Source: Sphingomonas phyllosphaerae (GTDB lineage: Bacteria > Pseudomonadota > Alphaproteobacteria > Sphingomonadales > Sphingomonadaceae). Taken from it: a stretch of 64,000 nucleotides of DNA. The translations under genes were made by a program, and so were the position numbers. This document shows, piece by piece, positions 44,381 through 52,978 of this stretch. The notes beneath the pieces were generated by a model that was given only the letters and a program-made list of their open reading frames with translations, did no database searches and was not told the DNA's origin. Numbering within the stretch: position 1 is the stretch's first letter; every line of letters starts with the position of its first letter. The stretch is from contig NZ_JAPYKH010000015.1 in assembly GCF_029623345.1 (NCBI RefSeq), positions 1 to 64,000 of the forward strand, read 5' to 3'.

Positions 44381-45325
44381 GGGCGTCCAATCAGCCGCCG
44401 CACGTCAGCACTCTACGAGCGAACCTGCATCGCGACGCATCGAGGGTGTGACCCGGCGCGAGCAGGGGGGGGGCGCGAACGCCGGGTCACGGGGGAGCGC
44501 CGCTTCGTTGGCGGTCGCACCATTGTAAGCGCACCTACTGCAACATTGCTCCGTGATAATAAGCAAACGGTATGAGCGAGATCAAGTCGCTTTGTTGCTG
44601 CACGTCGTTTCCGGACCAGAGCAGCGGCTAGGCCGCCTGCACCACACTGATCGCATTGCCGCCGGTCTGCGTGATATCGCATTGCCGCCGGTCTGCGTGA
44701 TAACGTCCTCCAGATAGCACAGCTAGCGGGCGGGGGCCGATGATGGGCGGCCATGCCCGCTCCAATCATCAGGATGGAAGCGAATTAGACAGCCTGCCGG
44801 CGATCTAGCGCTTAGCAAACCTCGTCCCGTCCCGCCGCGGCATCCAAGTCGCTCATGCGGATAGCTGTGAGGATCTGGTAGGCGACATGCCTAGGCGCCG
44901 CGCTGGCGTAGGCTCGGTCAGACCAAACGCACCGGCTACAAGAGCGGTCAAAGGCAAGTGCATCCTAAGGTGCTTCAGCTACTATGCTAAGGACGTCAGT
45001 GCCGCGAACTCACTCGAGATGGTTCCGAGATTGCCTACGTTCGCCTGCCATCGAGCAAGCGAACGGCTTGAAAATTCGTCCGCCTCGCGCCAGGTGCGGT
45101 TGCTTTGGCAACACCCTCCTGTTTACTTCGGCCCAGTCGCGGGCACTTCCGTTTTCGGGCAGTAGTTACCTATCACTGATCCTAAGTGGGTTAGTACGAC
45201 CTTGTACGTTTGCCGAAGCGGGCAAACGTCATTCACACCAGCGCTTCGTGCGGAAGACGTCTGCCTGCCACTCGGCGAAACGCTTTTTTACAACATTGAT
45301 CGAGTATATAGATCCTGGCGTATAA
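44381..45325. repeat. Gene-free stretch with G10 run, exact 26-bp tandem repeat and a dispersed repeat
   Basis: No supported gene. A run of ten G lies at 44465-44474. A 26-bp unit TCGCATTGCCGCCGGTCTGC plus GTGATA is repeated exactly at 44651-44676 and 44677-44702. Copy B of the dispersed repeat is at 45001-45115. Confidence 0.7.
45001..45115 (+). repeat. ~115-bp dispersed repeat, copy B
   Basis: Matches the reverse complement of 39693-39806. It begins GCCGCGAACTCACTCGAGAT and ends GGTTGCTTTGGCAACACC, where GGTTGC/GCAACACC forms a short hairpin end. Shared translated string RSPAIEQANG in both copies. Confidence 0.65.
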
Positions 45326-45778
45326 GTGCAGGAGCGTGGTGCTATCTACCCACCGGATCGGAAAGGGCGGGGCGCGTTGCACCAGATCGTTTTCACTAGC
45401 AGGGCCGCCCGAAGCCTGTCGAGCGACGACGTGGCACGCCTATGTGATCAAGCGGCGCTCAGGAATGCAGTAGAGGAGATTACCGGACTTTTCCTATATG
45501 ACGGAGCGCGGTTTTTATCTGCTCTTGAAGGTGAGGTGAAGGTATTGGAAAACACCTTCGCACGGATCATGTCTGATCAACGACATTTCGGTATTGAGAT
45601 TCTGAGCAGCAGGGAGGTGCGAAATCGAGAGTTTGCTCGATTACCAATGAGTTGTCCGTTGACCAATGATGATCCACGCAGCACCAACGCCGTCGAGGTA
45701 GTGAAGTCCTCTGTCGCGGGCTTGTCGGATATCAAGGCTAGGGCATACTTCATCGGGTTTGCAAAACTTTTCAGATGA
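45326..45778 (+). CDS. BLUF-fold protein lacking the photoactive Tyr and Gln
   Basis: The domain is clear: LHQIVFTSRAARSLSSDDVA, LRNAVEEITGLFLYDGARFL, SALEGEVKVLENTFARIMSD, QRHFGIEILSSREVRNREFA. Active BLUF domains have a Tyr in the first strand (L-x-x-L-V-Y-x-S) and a Gln in F-L-Q-x-L-E-G; here they read IVFTS and FLSALEG. The Asn in LRN is kept. Flavin binding may persist but blue-light signalling by the known Tyr-Gln mechanism should not. The C-terminal helices are short. The start is uncertain: GTG 45326, or TTG 45377 just before the first strand. Confidence 0.8.
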   Translation: MQERGAIYPPDRKGRGALHQIVFTSRAARSLSSDDVARLCDQAALRNAVEEITGLFLYDGARFLSALEGEVKVLENTFARIMSDQRHFGIEILSSREVRNREFARLPMSCPLTNDDPRSTNAVEVVKSSVAGLSDIKARAYFIGFAKLFR

Positions 45779-45856
45779 TGGTTTGTAGCATGGCGTTCTC
45801 GTTGGAGGACGTCTACGTAGTTCTTTTCCTGCGATGCCGCCGCTGTGGGATGCACC

Positions 45857-46039
45857 ATGGTTGAGATCGGTGATGACAGCGATGTTGCGCTACTCCGCCG
45901 CATGGCGCTACAGTGTCGAAATATCGCACGTGCGATCGACGATGGGTCAGCGCAAATGGCTCTACTGATCATGGATCGTGAGTTGAGCGAGCGTGCTGAC
46001 GTCCTTGAGCAAAGGCTGCAGTCGTTGGGGCCGCACTAA
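45857..46039 (+). CDS. Small hypothetical helical protein (60 aa)
   Basis: MVEIGDDSDVALLRRMALQC RNIARAIDDGSAQMALLIMD RELSERADVLEQRLQSL: two amphipathic helices, similar to small sphingomonad proteins of unknown role. Downstream of the BLUF gene by 78 bp on the same strand. Confidence 0.5.
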   Translation: MVEIGDDSDVALLRRMALQCRNIARAIDDGSAQMALLIMDRELSERADVLEQRLQSLGPH

Positions 46040-46087
46040 GGACTTCGCAGTGGCTCTGTTGACGTACTAGTCAGTGGCTGGCTTGCC

Positions 46088-46423
46088 TCAATCTGGCACA
46101 TCAGTGCGGAGGCTGCTGGCGATCGCCAGCAAGGCGCCTATCGATCGCTCGCTCAAGCTGAGATCATCGTCGCGCTCGTGCGCCAACTCGCGCCTGGTGT
46201 CAGCGGCAATGTCGACAATCCTGATTGCCTCGTCGGTGGAGAGCACGGCGCGTGCGATAAGGCCGTGAAGCAGGCTTTCAATGAGCAGCAACGCGGCTTC
46301 GCCCAAGCCTTGGTCGCCTGCATGCGGGTTCACGATATCGGCTCTTGGTGTCGCCTCTTCCATCACGTCCGTCGCGCTCCGCAAGCAGGCGAGAGTAAGC
46401 TGCTCCCAGCCGTCGGCGCCCAT
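46088..46423 (-). CDS. Hypothetical protein (111 aa)
   Basis: Helical, starting MGADGWEQLTLACLRSATDV and containing AALLLIESLLHGLIARAVLS TDEAIRIVDIAADTRRELAH. Plausible coding bias but no family recognised. Convergent with the preceding small gene, divergent from the Crp-type regulator. Confidence 0.5.
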   Translation of the reverse strand: MGADGWEQLTLACLRSATDVMEEATPRADIVNPHAGDQGLGEAALLLIESLLHGLIARAVLSTDEAIRIVDIAADTRRELAHERDDDLSLSERSIGALLAIASSLRTDVPD

Positions 46424-46544
46424 GCACGTGTCGACGATGGAACGATAATGGCAGGAATGGACCTATTTAGCCAGTCCTTTGTTGATCCTAATCAATAAAA
46501 TCTAGCAATATTCATCAGCTAGGTATGCCAGTAGGCCTTTCTTG

Positions 46545-47264
46545 ATGCAGAATCGGTTTATCGACAAGCTTGGCCATTACGTCGCGTTGAGCGAAGCGGA
46601 GGTCGACGCGCTGACGCGTGCGACGTCGACGTCTCGCAAAATAACCACGAAGACCGATCTGATCCGCGAGGGGGATCGGCCCGGACCCGTCTTCGTGATG
46701 CTCGAAGGTTGGGCGATGCGGTACAAGGTCCTGCCGAACGGCTCTCGTCAGATCATGGCGTTCTTGATGCCGGGCGACGCCTGCGACCTGCACATCGGCT
46801 TGCTTGCGCAGATGGATCACAGCATCCAGACGATCACTCCCGCCCGGGTCGCGACCATATCGCGCACGCACATGGATGAGCTGCTGGACAGATATCGCGG
46901 TATTGCGAAAGCGATGTACATCGCTCAGCTTGCGGACGAGGGAACGCTGCGTGCCTGGATCGTCAGCATGGGACGTCGCTCTAGCATCGAGCGTGTGGCG
47001 CATCTAATCTGTGAGTTGTTCGTACGTGCGCGCGGCGGGGATCTTACCTCAACGACCTTTGAAATTCCATTTTCTCAGATTATCCTCGCGGATGCGCTTG
47101 GCATGACACCGGTGCATATAAACCGCATGCTGCGCGAGCTACGGACGCGTGACATCATCAGCCTTCGTCGCGGGTCGATGTCCGTTATGAATCCGTCAGC
47201 TCTCGCCTCAGTCGCAGGCTTTGATGAAAATTATCTTCACCGCCGCGCGCGCTCACCCGCCTAG
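46545..47264 (+). CDS. Crp/Fnr-family transcriptional regulator
   Basis: 239 residues: cyclic-nucleotide-binding-like domain (DLIREGDRPGPVFVMLEGWA MRYKVLPNGSRQIMAFLMPG DACDL) followed by a Crp-type winged helix (FEIPFSQIILADALGMTPVH INRMLRELRTRDII). No cysteine cluster as in Fnr. ATG 46545 or TTG 46542. Its end is followed within 3 bp by a chimeric gene fragment, suggesting that a recombination breakpoint lies there. Confidence 0.88.
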   Translation: MQNRFIDKLGHYVALSEAEVDALTRATSTSRKITTKTDLIREGDRPGPVFVMLEGWAMRYKVLPNGSRQIMAFLMPGDACDLHIGLLAQMDHSIQTITPARVATISRTHMDELLDRYRGIAKAMYIAQLADEGTLRAWIVSMGRRSSIERVAHLICELFVRARGGDLTSTTFEIPFSQIILADALGMTPVHINRMLRELRTRDIISLRRGSMSVMNPSALASVAGFDENYLHRRARSPA

Positions 47265-47266
47265 GG

Positions 47267-47473
47267 GCCCAAATCGCATTCGACGATTTCGGCACGGGCT
47301 TCGCTTCCCTCAACGTCCTTCAGAAGTTCCCGCTAACCAAGCTGATGCGGGCGATCTACGAGGTCAACGTGTTTGGCGCGATCCGGGCGACACAGCCCTT
47401 CCTGCCCCTGCTGAAAGCCTCTGCCGCCCCGCAAATTGTCATGATGTCTAGCAGCCTGGGTTCACTGGGGTGA
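47267..47473 (+). pseudogene. Chimeric remnant: EAL-domain fragment joined to an SDR fragment
   Basis: In one frame with no start codon: AQIAFDDFGTGFASLNVLQK FP is the DDFGTG core of an EAL phosphodiesterase; at about 47,340 it passes into MRAIYEVNVFGAIRATQPFL PLLKASAAPQIVMMSSS, an internal piece of a short-chain dehydrogenase, ending TGA 47471-47473. Neither piece can be functional. The next gene is an SDR of a different subfamily. Confidence 0.75.
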
Positions 47474-47988
47474 GCGTCGGACTTCAACGCGCCGATGCGC
47501 TAGCCGTGCTGGTCGTGAACTCTGGCTTTGCCCTCACCGGCGATGCGCTTGAGCAAGATCCGGACGAAGTCGATCGCCTGTTCAGGGTCAACGTGCACGC
47601 CCCCTATCATGCCTCGGTCGAGGCAGCCCGGCACATGCCTGAAGGCGGGCGGATGATCGTGATCGGGTCGGTGAACGGCGACAGGATGCCCGTGCCTGGC
47701 ATGGCTTCCTACGCGCTCAGCAAGTCGGCGTTGGAAGGCATGGCGCGCGGGCTGGCGCGCGATTTTGGCCCCCACGGAATTACGATCAACGTCGTGCAAC
47801 CCGGCCCGATCAATACCGACGCGAACCCAGAGAGCGGGCCAATGAAGTACCTGATGCACGGCTTTATGGCGATCAAGCGCCACGGGCGGCCCGAGGAGAT
47901 CGCAGGCTTGGTGGCATGGCTGGCCGGGCCAGCGGCTAGCTTCGTCACCGGCGCCATGCACACCATCGATGGTGCGTTCGGAGCCTGA
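47470..47988 (+). pseudogene. SDR oxidoreductase (BdcA/FabG-like), N-terminally truncated
   Basis: 172 codons beginning at a GTG that overlaps the previous stop. It retains LAVLVVNSGFALTGDAL, RVNVHAPYHASVEAARHMPE, MIVIGSVNGDRM, the catalytic YALSKSALEGMARGLARDFG and the C-terminal FVTGAMHTIDGAFGA. The NAD(P)-binding TGxxxGxG segment and first ~65 residues are missing, so activity is unlikely. The sequence resembles the BdcA-type SDRs. Confidence 0.75.
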
Positions 47989-47994
47989 GATCGC

Positions 47995-48054
47995 GTGGCC
48001 ACCATCGGCATCATCGGCGCAGGCGAGGTGCGCAGCCACATGGCCCAACCATGA
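47995..48054 (+). pseudogene. 5' stub of an NADPH-dependent F420-reductase-like gene
   Basis: GTG 47995 gives VATIGIIGAGEVRSHMAQP then TGA. The first residues are the Rossmann start of NADP oxidoreductase (coenzyme F420-dependent) proteins, which often sit next to BdcA-like SDRs; everything after residue 19 is lost. Too short to be sure. Confidence 0.5.
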
Positions 48055-48187
48055 GTGGGACCTGTCCCGAGACCTGGCCGGCCTTCGAGGCTGGCCGGGT
48101 CCATCGCGTGGGACACATCTACCGCTGCTACGTAACCAACGCCGAAGCTGCCTGTAAGCCTAGATCACGCGGGGGCGAAGGATCCGC

Positions 48188-48388
48188 TCAGCGATCCCGC
48201 TCTTGGCGCTTCCTATCGGCCTTTCGAGCTCGGCTGATCGCGGCGGCATGCTCACGCGCCCGCTTCTCAGATGGCTTCTCGTAGTGGCGGCGCAGCTTCA
48301 TCTCACGGTATATGCCCTCGCGCTGAAGCTTCTTCTTTAAAGCGCGAAGTGCTTGGTCGACGTTGTTGTCCCGAACGGTAATTAGCAT
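48188..48388 (-). CDS. rpsU: 30S ribosomal protein bS21
   Basis: 66 residues: [60 protein letters not shown]. Complete and typical for alphaproteobacteria (basic C-terminal tail). AGGAAAGAG lies upstream of the ATG. Presence of a core gene inside the accessory stretch suggests that the region is several insertions around native genes, or that a second rpsU copy was carried in. Confidence 0.95.
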   Translation of the reverse strand: MLITVRDNNVDQALRALKKKLQREGIYREMKLRRHYEKPSEKRAREHAAAISRARKADRKRQERDR

Positions 48389-48583
48389 ACGGACTCTTTC
48401 CTGAGCTCTGATCGGCGCTGTTCGCGTCGTGCGTTACTCCGGGACGGACTGGCCGCCAAGAGGGCGGACGGTTGTCGAGCGCGTCTTCACCGCGCAGCGG
48501 CTCGGCAGGACCGCACATCCGCGAAGGCGACACGGTCATCCCGATCCGCGACTGGCTTTGCGACGCCTTGCAGCCTACAGCAA
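48389..48583. other. Intergenic, nothing recognised
   Basis: The upstream region of rpsU; short frames only. Confidence 0.4.
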
Positions 48584-49541
48584 CTAATCAACATCCAGCT
48601 CGCGCTCTATACGTCTCTTTTTCGCCTCGAACATGCGAGTGACAAAAGCCTTCAGGCCCTCTTTCGGGAAATTCGGGTTCGGCGCGCTGCCGCCCGTGCC
48701 GAGCAAGCCGCTCATGTTGAGATTGGCAAGCGTCTTTAGAATGCTAGACGCGCTCATGGTCGCGATGTGTCGCGGAATGCGGTCTTCAAGAACCTCGAGC
48801 TGATCGAGATGTTCTGCGAGGCTCAGGGCCGCGGCAGTGGACCTGCCAGTCTCCAGGCGATCATTGATGATGCGTTAAAGCTCGGACTGGCTGGCCTCAA
48901 CGCTCTCCGTGCCACGGCGGACGTAGACGGCGCCTCGGCGGGCCTCCCCACTGCCGCTCTCCGCAACGAACGGCATGTGCTCGGAATCTGGCAATACGAG
49001 AACGAGCTGGAATTTCTTTCCCTGCAGGGCTCCGTAGTCCGAACTGTCGTAGGCGAAATCATGGATCGCCAGATCCTTTCGAAGCGCGTCAGGAACGAGG
49101 GCGTGCAGCTTCTTCGTTACGTCGACCTTATCCCTCATGGCGACGAGGCCGACCAGATCAAGGGTCATGTCCGCTCGCTCCCCAACGCCTATGACCAAGC
49201 AGCCGCCCCCACTGTTCCCGAGCGCCAGCACGTGTCGGACTAGTTTATCGTCCGACGGCCAATCCACCTTCAAGTCGAGGTTCGCGGCTTCGCCCGTGTT
49301 CTGCCTCAACAGCTACCTCACACTATCGCGCGTGGGATCCTGAAACACGTTGGCCAAGGCTTCCTTGAACCCGTGAATAGGCTTCTCTTCATCCGCCACG
49401 TCCATCTCCTGTCTGTTGTGGCTGTAGTGGAGAACGATCTCCTACTCTTCCAGCGTGTGCTTGAGCCTATTGCTCGCTGACTGCGGCGCCTACCCTTATC
49501 CTGAATGCAACCGTCAGCGGAAGCGCGGGACGAACACGATC
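48584..49541 (-). pseudogene. AlbA_2 (Schlafen-type) domain protein with three in-frame stops
   Basis: The domain is clear: EAANLDLKVDWPSDDKLVRH VLALGNSGGGCLVIGVGERA, then FQLVLVLPDSEHMPF and RGAVYVRRGTESVEASQSEL. One continuous frame carries coding sequence across TAG 49442-49444, TAG 49313-49315 and TAA 48875-48877 and ends at TAG 48584-48586 (FVTRMFEAKKRRIERELDVD). Upstream of 49,470 the coding frame shifts once more, reaching the TGATG overlap with the DUF5131 gene. Each stop is one base from a Glu codon. AlbA_2 proteins are putative RNA/DNA-binding or nuclease-like; this copy looks dead unless the stops are sequence errors. Confidence 0.7.
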
Positions 49542-49542
49542 A

Positions 49543-50274
49543 TCAAGCCGCTGCACTGACGGGCATCTCATTCCACTCCCGGCCATCGAGCTCGCGGCCA
49601 CCTGACTTGGGTCGTGGTCCGCCCCACTGCTTGAAGAAGAACGGGACCGCCTGGCGGGCGCATTCGTTCCTCACCTCACGAGCCCAGTCGATATGCATCG
49701 GACGGGCGCCCGGGCCACTCTCACCACCAGCGATGACCCAGTGGATGCCGCCGAGGTCCATCTCTCCGACGGCCCCAATCAGCGGCTCGAGCGACAGGAA
49801 GCGAACGGCAGCCGGCGCCTGGCGCAGATGATCGATGCGCGACCTGGCGGCGGCCTCCTCGACCGAAACCCCAAACCAGATGTGCGCCGGCGCAGAGTGC
49901 TCCGCGTAACGGCGCAACAGATAGTCGCGCATCAGCGAAGAACGCTTTGTCAACACCTGGAACACGTGCCAGTCAGCCCGCTCCATGGTGTCGAACACCT
50001 GATCCACGAACGCCGTCGGCACCTGCTTGTGGAACAGGTCGCTCATCGAGTTGACGAAGATCATGCGCGACCGCCGCCAGGCCAGCGGCTGCTCAAGCCG
50101 TTCGGATCGGAGCGTCAGGTCGAAGCCGCTCTCGAAGGGATGCCCGGGCACGCCCCGGAACCGCTCGGAGAAACGGGAGGCGTAGCAGTTGTCGCAGCCG
50201 GCCGTGATCTTGGTACATCCCGTCACGGGGTTCCAAGTCGCGTCCGTCCATTCGATCGCACTGCCGTCCGCCAT
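49543..50274 (-). CDS. DUF5131 (phage Gp37/Gp68, three-Cys-motif) protein
   Basis: 243 residues with the signature SAIEWTDATWNPVTGCTKIT AGCDNCYASRFSERF, where three cysteines (C-x(7)-C-x2-C) suggest an iron-sulfur or zinc site, related to radical-SAM-like photolyase-type proteins. Further conserved blocks are MIFVNSMSDLFHKQVP, WHVFQVLTKRS, IWFGVSVE, RFLSLEPLIGAV, WVIAGGESGPGARPM and PFFFKQWGG. These proteins are encoded next to TcmP partners; here they are divergent across 144 bp. Function unknown, often on phages and islands. Confidence 0.88.
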   Translation of the reverse strand: MADGSAIEWTDATWNPVTGCTKITAGCDNCYASRFSERFRGVPGHPFESGFDLTLRSERLEQPLAWRRSRMIFVNSMSDLFHKQVPTAFVDQVFDTMERADWHVFQVLTKRSSLMRDYLLRRYAEHSAPAHIWFGVSVEEAAARSRIDHLRQAPAAVRFLSLEPLIGAVGEMDLGGIHWVIAGGESGPGARPMHIDWAREVRNECARQAVPFFFKQWGGPRPKSGGRELDGREWNEMPVSAAA

Positions 50275-50418
50275 CTCAAATCCCCACTCAGGAACAGCCT
50301 ACAAACGGTGCCATATCGCGAATCACATCGCAAGGCGCTGGACAAGGCTCGTCGCCGAAGTCAAGTTATTGTTCGACGGCTGGAACTCACCGGTCGATGA
50401 CGACCCGAGGTCAGCGAC

Positions 50419-51354
50419 ATGGCGACGATCGAGCGTGCCGAGCACCAGTTCGGAGGCGGATGGACCGAAATCAAGCTTGACGCCGTCTCGGACTACCTCA
50501 ACTTCTACACCCAGGCGCTGAAGGCCAGACCTTCGCCCGACAACCCCTTCGAGACCTGGTATGTCGACGCCTTCGCCGGAACGGGTGATCGCACGATCGA
50601 GATCGACGATGGTGGGTTGTTCGCTCAACCTGACGCCACCATCGAGCGGTTGCGGCTCGACGGCTCTGCACGGCGGGCTATCGCCGTCGATCCGCCATTC
50701 CGCCACTTGGTCTTCATCGAGAAGGATCCCGGTCGCTTCGCCGCCCTGGAGGCCCTCAGAACCGAATTTCCACACCGCGACATCAGATGCGTCCCCGGCG
50801 ACGCTAACGGCGAGCTCAAGAGCATCTTCGAGAACGGCCCGTGGCAGCAGCGTGGACGAACCACCCTGCAGCGAGCGGTCGTCTTCCTCGATCCCTACGG
50901 CATGTCCGTCCGCTGGGAGACGCTACGCTTCCTCGCCGAGACCGAGCGCGCCGACGTCTGGTATCTCTTTCCCCTTCACGCCGCCCTTCGCCAACTCAGC
51001 CACGACCACCGCATGCTCGATCCCGGCAAGCGGGCGGCCCTCGGCGAGATCTTCGGCACGGCCGATTGGGAGCAGCGTTTCTACCAGCAGCCGCAGGAGG
51101 CGCCAGCTGATCTCTTCGAGGCCGCCAACCGTGCCGGTCCGAAGCGGATCGCCAATGCCGGGAGCGTGGAGGAGTTCGCGGGGGAACGCCTCCGGACGAT
51201 CTTCAGCTTCGTATCCCGCCCGATCCCTATCCTGACCCACCGCAAGCTCCAGCAGTTCTCCCTCTTCCTGCTCAGCGGCAACAAAAACCAGCGGGCCATC
51301 GACTTGATTGAGAAGGGCGTCGCGGCGCAGGTGAAGAAGTATGGTGGGCGGTGA
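50419..51354 (+). CDS. tcmP: Three-Cys-motif partner protein TcmP
   Basis: 311 residues. Hallmarks: LDAVSDYLNFYTQAL, TWYVDAFAGTGDRTIE, FIEKDPGRFAALEAL, CVPGDANGEL, AVVFLDPYGMSVRWETL, WYLFPLHAALRQL. The DAFAGTG and LDPYG motifs are reminiscent of SAM-methyltransferases. TcmP proteins are defined by neighbouring a three-Cys-motif protein, matched here by the divergent DUF5131 gene. ATG 50419 with GAGG upstream. Confidence 0.88.
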   Translation: MATIERAEHQFGGGWTEIKLDAVSDYLNFYTQALKARPSPDNPFETWYVDAFAGTGDRTIEIDDGGLFAQPDATIERLRLDGSARRAIAVDPPFRHLVFIEKDPGRFAALEALRTEFPHRDIRCVPGDANGELKSIFENGPWQQRGRTTLQRAVVFLDPYGMSVRWETLRFLAETERADVWYLFPLHAALRQLSHDHRMLDPGKRAALGEIFGTADWEQRFYQQPQEAPADLFEAANRAGPKRIANAGSVEEFAGERLRTIFSFVSRPIPILTHRKLQQFSLFLLSGNKNQRAIDLIEKGVAAQVKKYGGR

Positions 51355-51414
51355 TCAAGCCGACCGTTGGTCGAAGCAGAAATATCCTCGCGGACGAAAG
51401 ATCTGAAGTTGGAC

Positions 51415-52341
51415 ATGCAGCACGAGGAACGCCTCCGTCAGCAGCTAATGGACGGTTGGGCCAGAGGCACCGGTGATCCTTCGGCCACCGAGACGCAGAC
51501 GAAGATTATCTCGCATCGGATGCGTGCTGACGAAGAGACGGCACGTTTCCATCTGCCTGCGATCCAAAAAATCGCCGATGGGCCGATGTTCGTCCCGACC
51601 GCGCTAATGATACTCCACGACTGCTATCGCCGCGGATGGGCTGTCGATGCCGATCCGGCAACCGCGCTTCGGCATCTTGAGGCCGCCGTCGCTGGTGGAA
51701 GCGAGAGCGCTCGCTGGTATCTCGCCACCTACCTTCTCGATGGCGACACGATGCGCTCGGTCCTCCCTCCCGACCCGCAGCGAGCACTGGGCATCCTTCG
51801 CAAACTGGAGCGCGGGGCAAAGGATGTGAGCGTCCGATCGCTGTCCCGCATGTCGGCGGCATCCTATCTGGTGCGACATGTCCCGATCCGCGAGCTCTCC
51901 GTGCAGGACCGGGAAATCGTCGATCAGTATGCCGACGATGAGGCTCAGGTCGCCAGCAGGGATTATCTGCCGCTCGCGCTCTTCTACGCTCAGGGCGCGG
52001 ACGACACGGACTACTCGGGATACCAGTATCGTCGCTCGCGAGAACTTCTTCAGCGAGGTCTAAAATCACGAGTCGAATCTGTGAACCGCGCGTGCATGAC
52101 CCAGCTTCAAACCTGGGGAGTTGCCCCCAAGCCAGCTCCAGTGCCGACCGCGACCGAGAAAGCCGTCAAAACGATCAAGGTCACTGGCATGCTCGGGGGC
52201 GTTGCTGCGGTGATGATTTTCTGGAGTTTCGTAGGCCTGTTCCTGCTCTCTGTGGCCGCGGCCATCAATGCGGTCATTGTTCCGATCGTGCTCATCGTCT
52301 TCGGGATAGCAGCGGTGCTAGCGTTTCTACGAAGGGGCTGA
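51415..52341 (+). CDS. Sel1-like repeat protein with two C-terminal membrane segments
   Basis: 308 residues from ATG 51415 (a TTG at 51367 would add 16). The middle has Sel1/TPR-like helical pairs (ALMILHDCYRRGWAVDADPA TALRHLEAAVAGGSESARWY LATYLLDGD). The C-terminus carries two hydrophobic helices (VTGMLGGVAAVMIFWSFVGL and AINAVIVPIVLIVFGIAAVL). It follows tcmP by about 60 bp and is probably co-transcribed. A membrane-anchored adaptor or effector of the TcmP module is conceivable. Confidence 0.6.
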   Translation: MQHEERLRQQLMDGWARGTGDPSATETQTKIISHRMRADEETARFHLPAIQKIADGPMFVPTALMILHDCYRRGWAVDADPATALRHLEAAVAGGSESARWYLATYLLDGDTMRSVLPPDPQRALGILRKLERGAKDVSVRSLSRMSAASYLVRHVPIRELSVQDREIVDQYADDEAQVASRDYLPLALFYAQGADDTDYSGYQYRRSRELLQRGLKSRVESVNRACMTQLQTWGVAPKPAPVPTATEKAVKTIKVTGMLGGVAAVMIFWSFVGLFLLSVAAAINAVIVPIVLIVFGIAAVLAFLRRG

Positions 52342-52387
52342 GATGCCAATCTCTACCCTGGGGAGCGCCGCAGCTTCATTAGCTTTG

Positions 52388-52492
52388 ACAGCGCCCACTA
52401 AAATAATGAAGAACGCCGACGATCGCCGGCTCGAGCGCATGGAGTAGTGCGTCCCGACGCAGGTGCCCAGCAAGCGCGGAACGCTCGCGTGA
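52388..52492 (+). pseudogene. Remnant of an SRAP gene
   Basis: Reads TAPTKIMKNADDRRLERME, a TAG stop (52445-52447) at the position of the conserved Trp, then CVPTQVPSKRGTLA. This matches GDDRRLGRMEWGVPTQVPNKR of the intact SRAP gene at 32.6-33.2 kb. Only about 35 codons remain. Confidence 0.7.
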
Positions 52493-52978
52493 TTCCCTGC
52501 CTGCTCGCCATAACGCCCCGGCCCCCCGCTGGTCCGCTGATGATCCCGCAGCTCCGGCATATTGGCAATGCGTGCCGATCTTCTGTGAGGTTACGCCAGC
52601 CAGACAGCTGCGCGGACCGGTCGAATGTCTCGGGCCGATATGAACGAGTGACCGGAGTTGGGCAGCCGGCGGATGGGCCTGAGTGACCAGTTCTGGGTCG
52701 CTGCACACCAGCAGTCCAACCCTAATAGCGACGCCGGCAGCCGCTTTTGCCGTTGGCGGCTTAGCCTCGCCTATCCGGACGGCTTCCGTCGGCGAGAAAA
52801 GTTGGCCCGGCGTGGGGACACTGCCGGGCCAAGTCGGGAGGATGCAGCTCCAAGCTGCAGCTGTGCCCGTCAGCAGCCATCTTGATGGTTGACGGGCTAA
52901 CGGATCTTGCTGCGACGAGCTGGCGATTGCTCCTTCCTAGTCCTTTCTGCGCGGCAAGCGGGCTGCTTTTCGCGCTCC
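52493..52978. other. Intergenic; contains a short sequence similar to one near 63.2 kb
   Basis: No supported gene. 52658-52703 (GTTGGG ... CCTGAGTGACC ... TGGGTC) resembles 63200-63245 in the same orientation, with identical core CCTGAGTGACC, so a dispersed intergenic repeat is likely. Confidence 0.45.
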
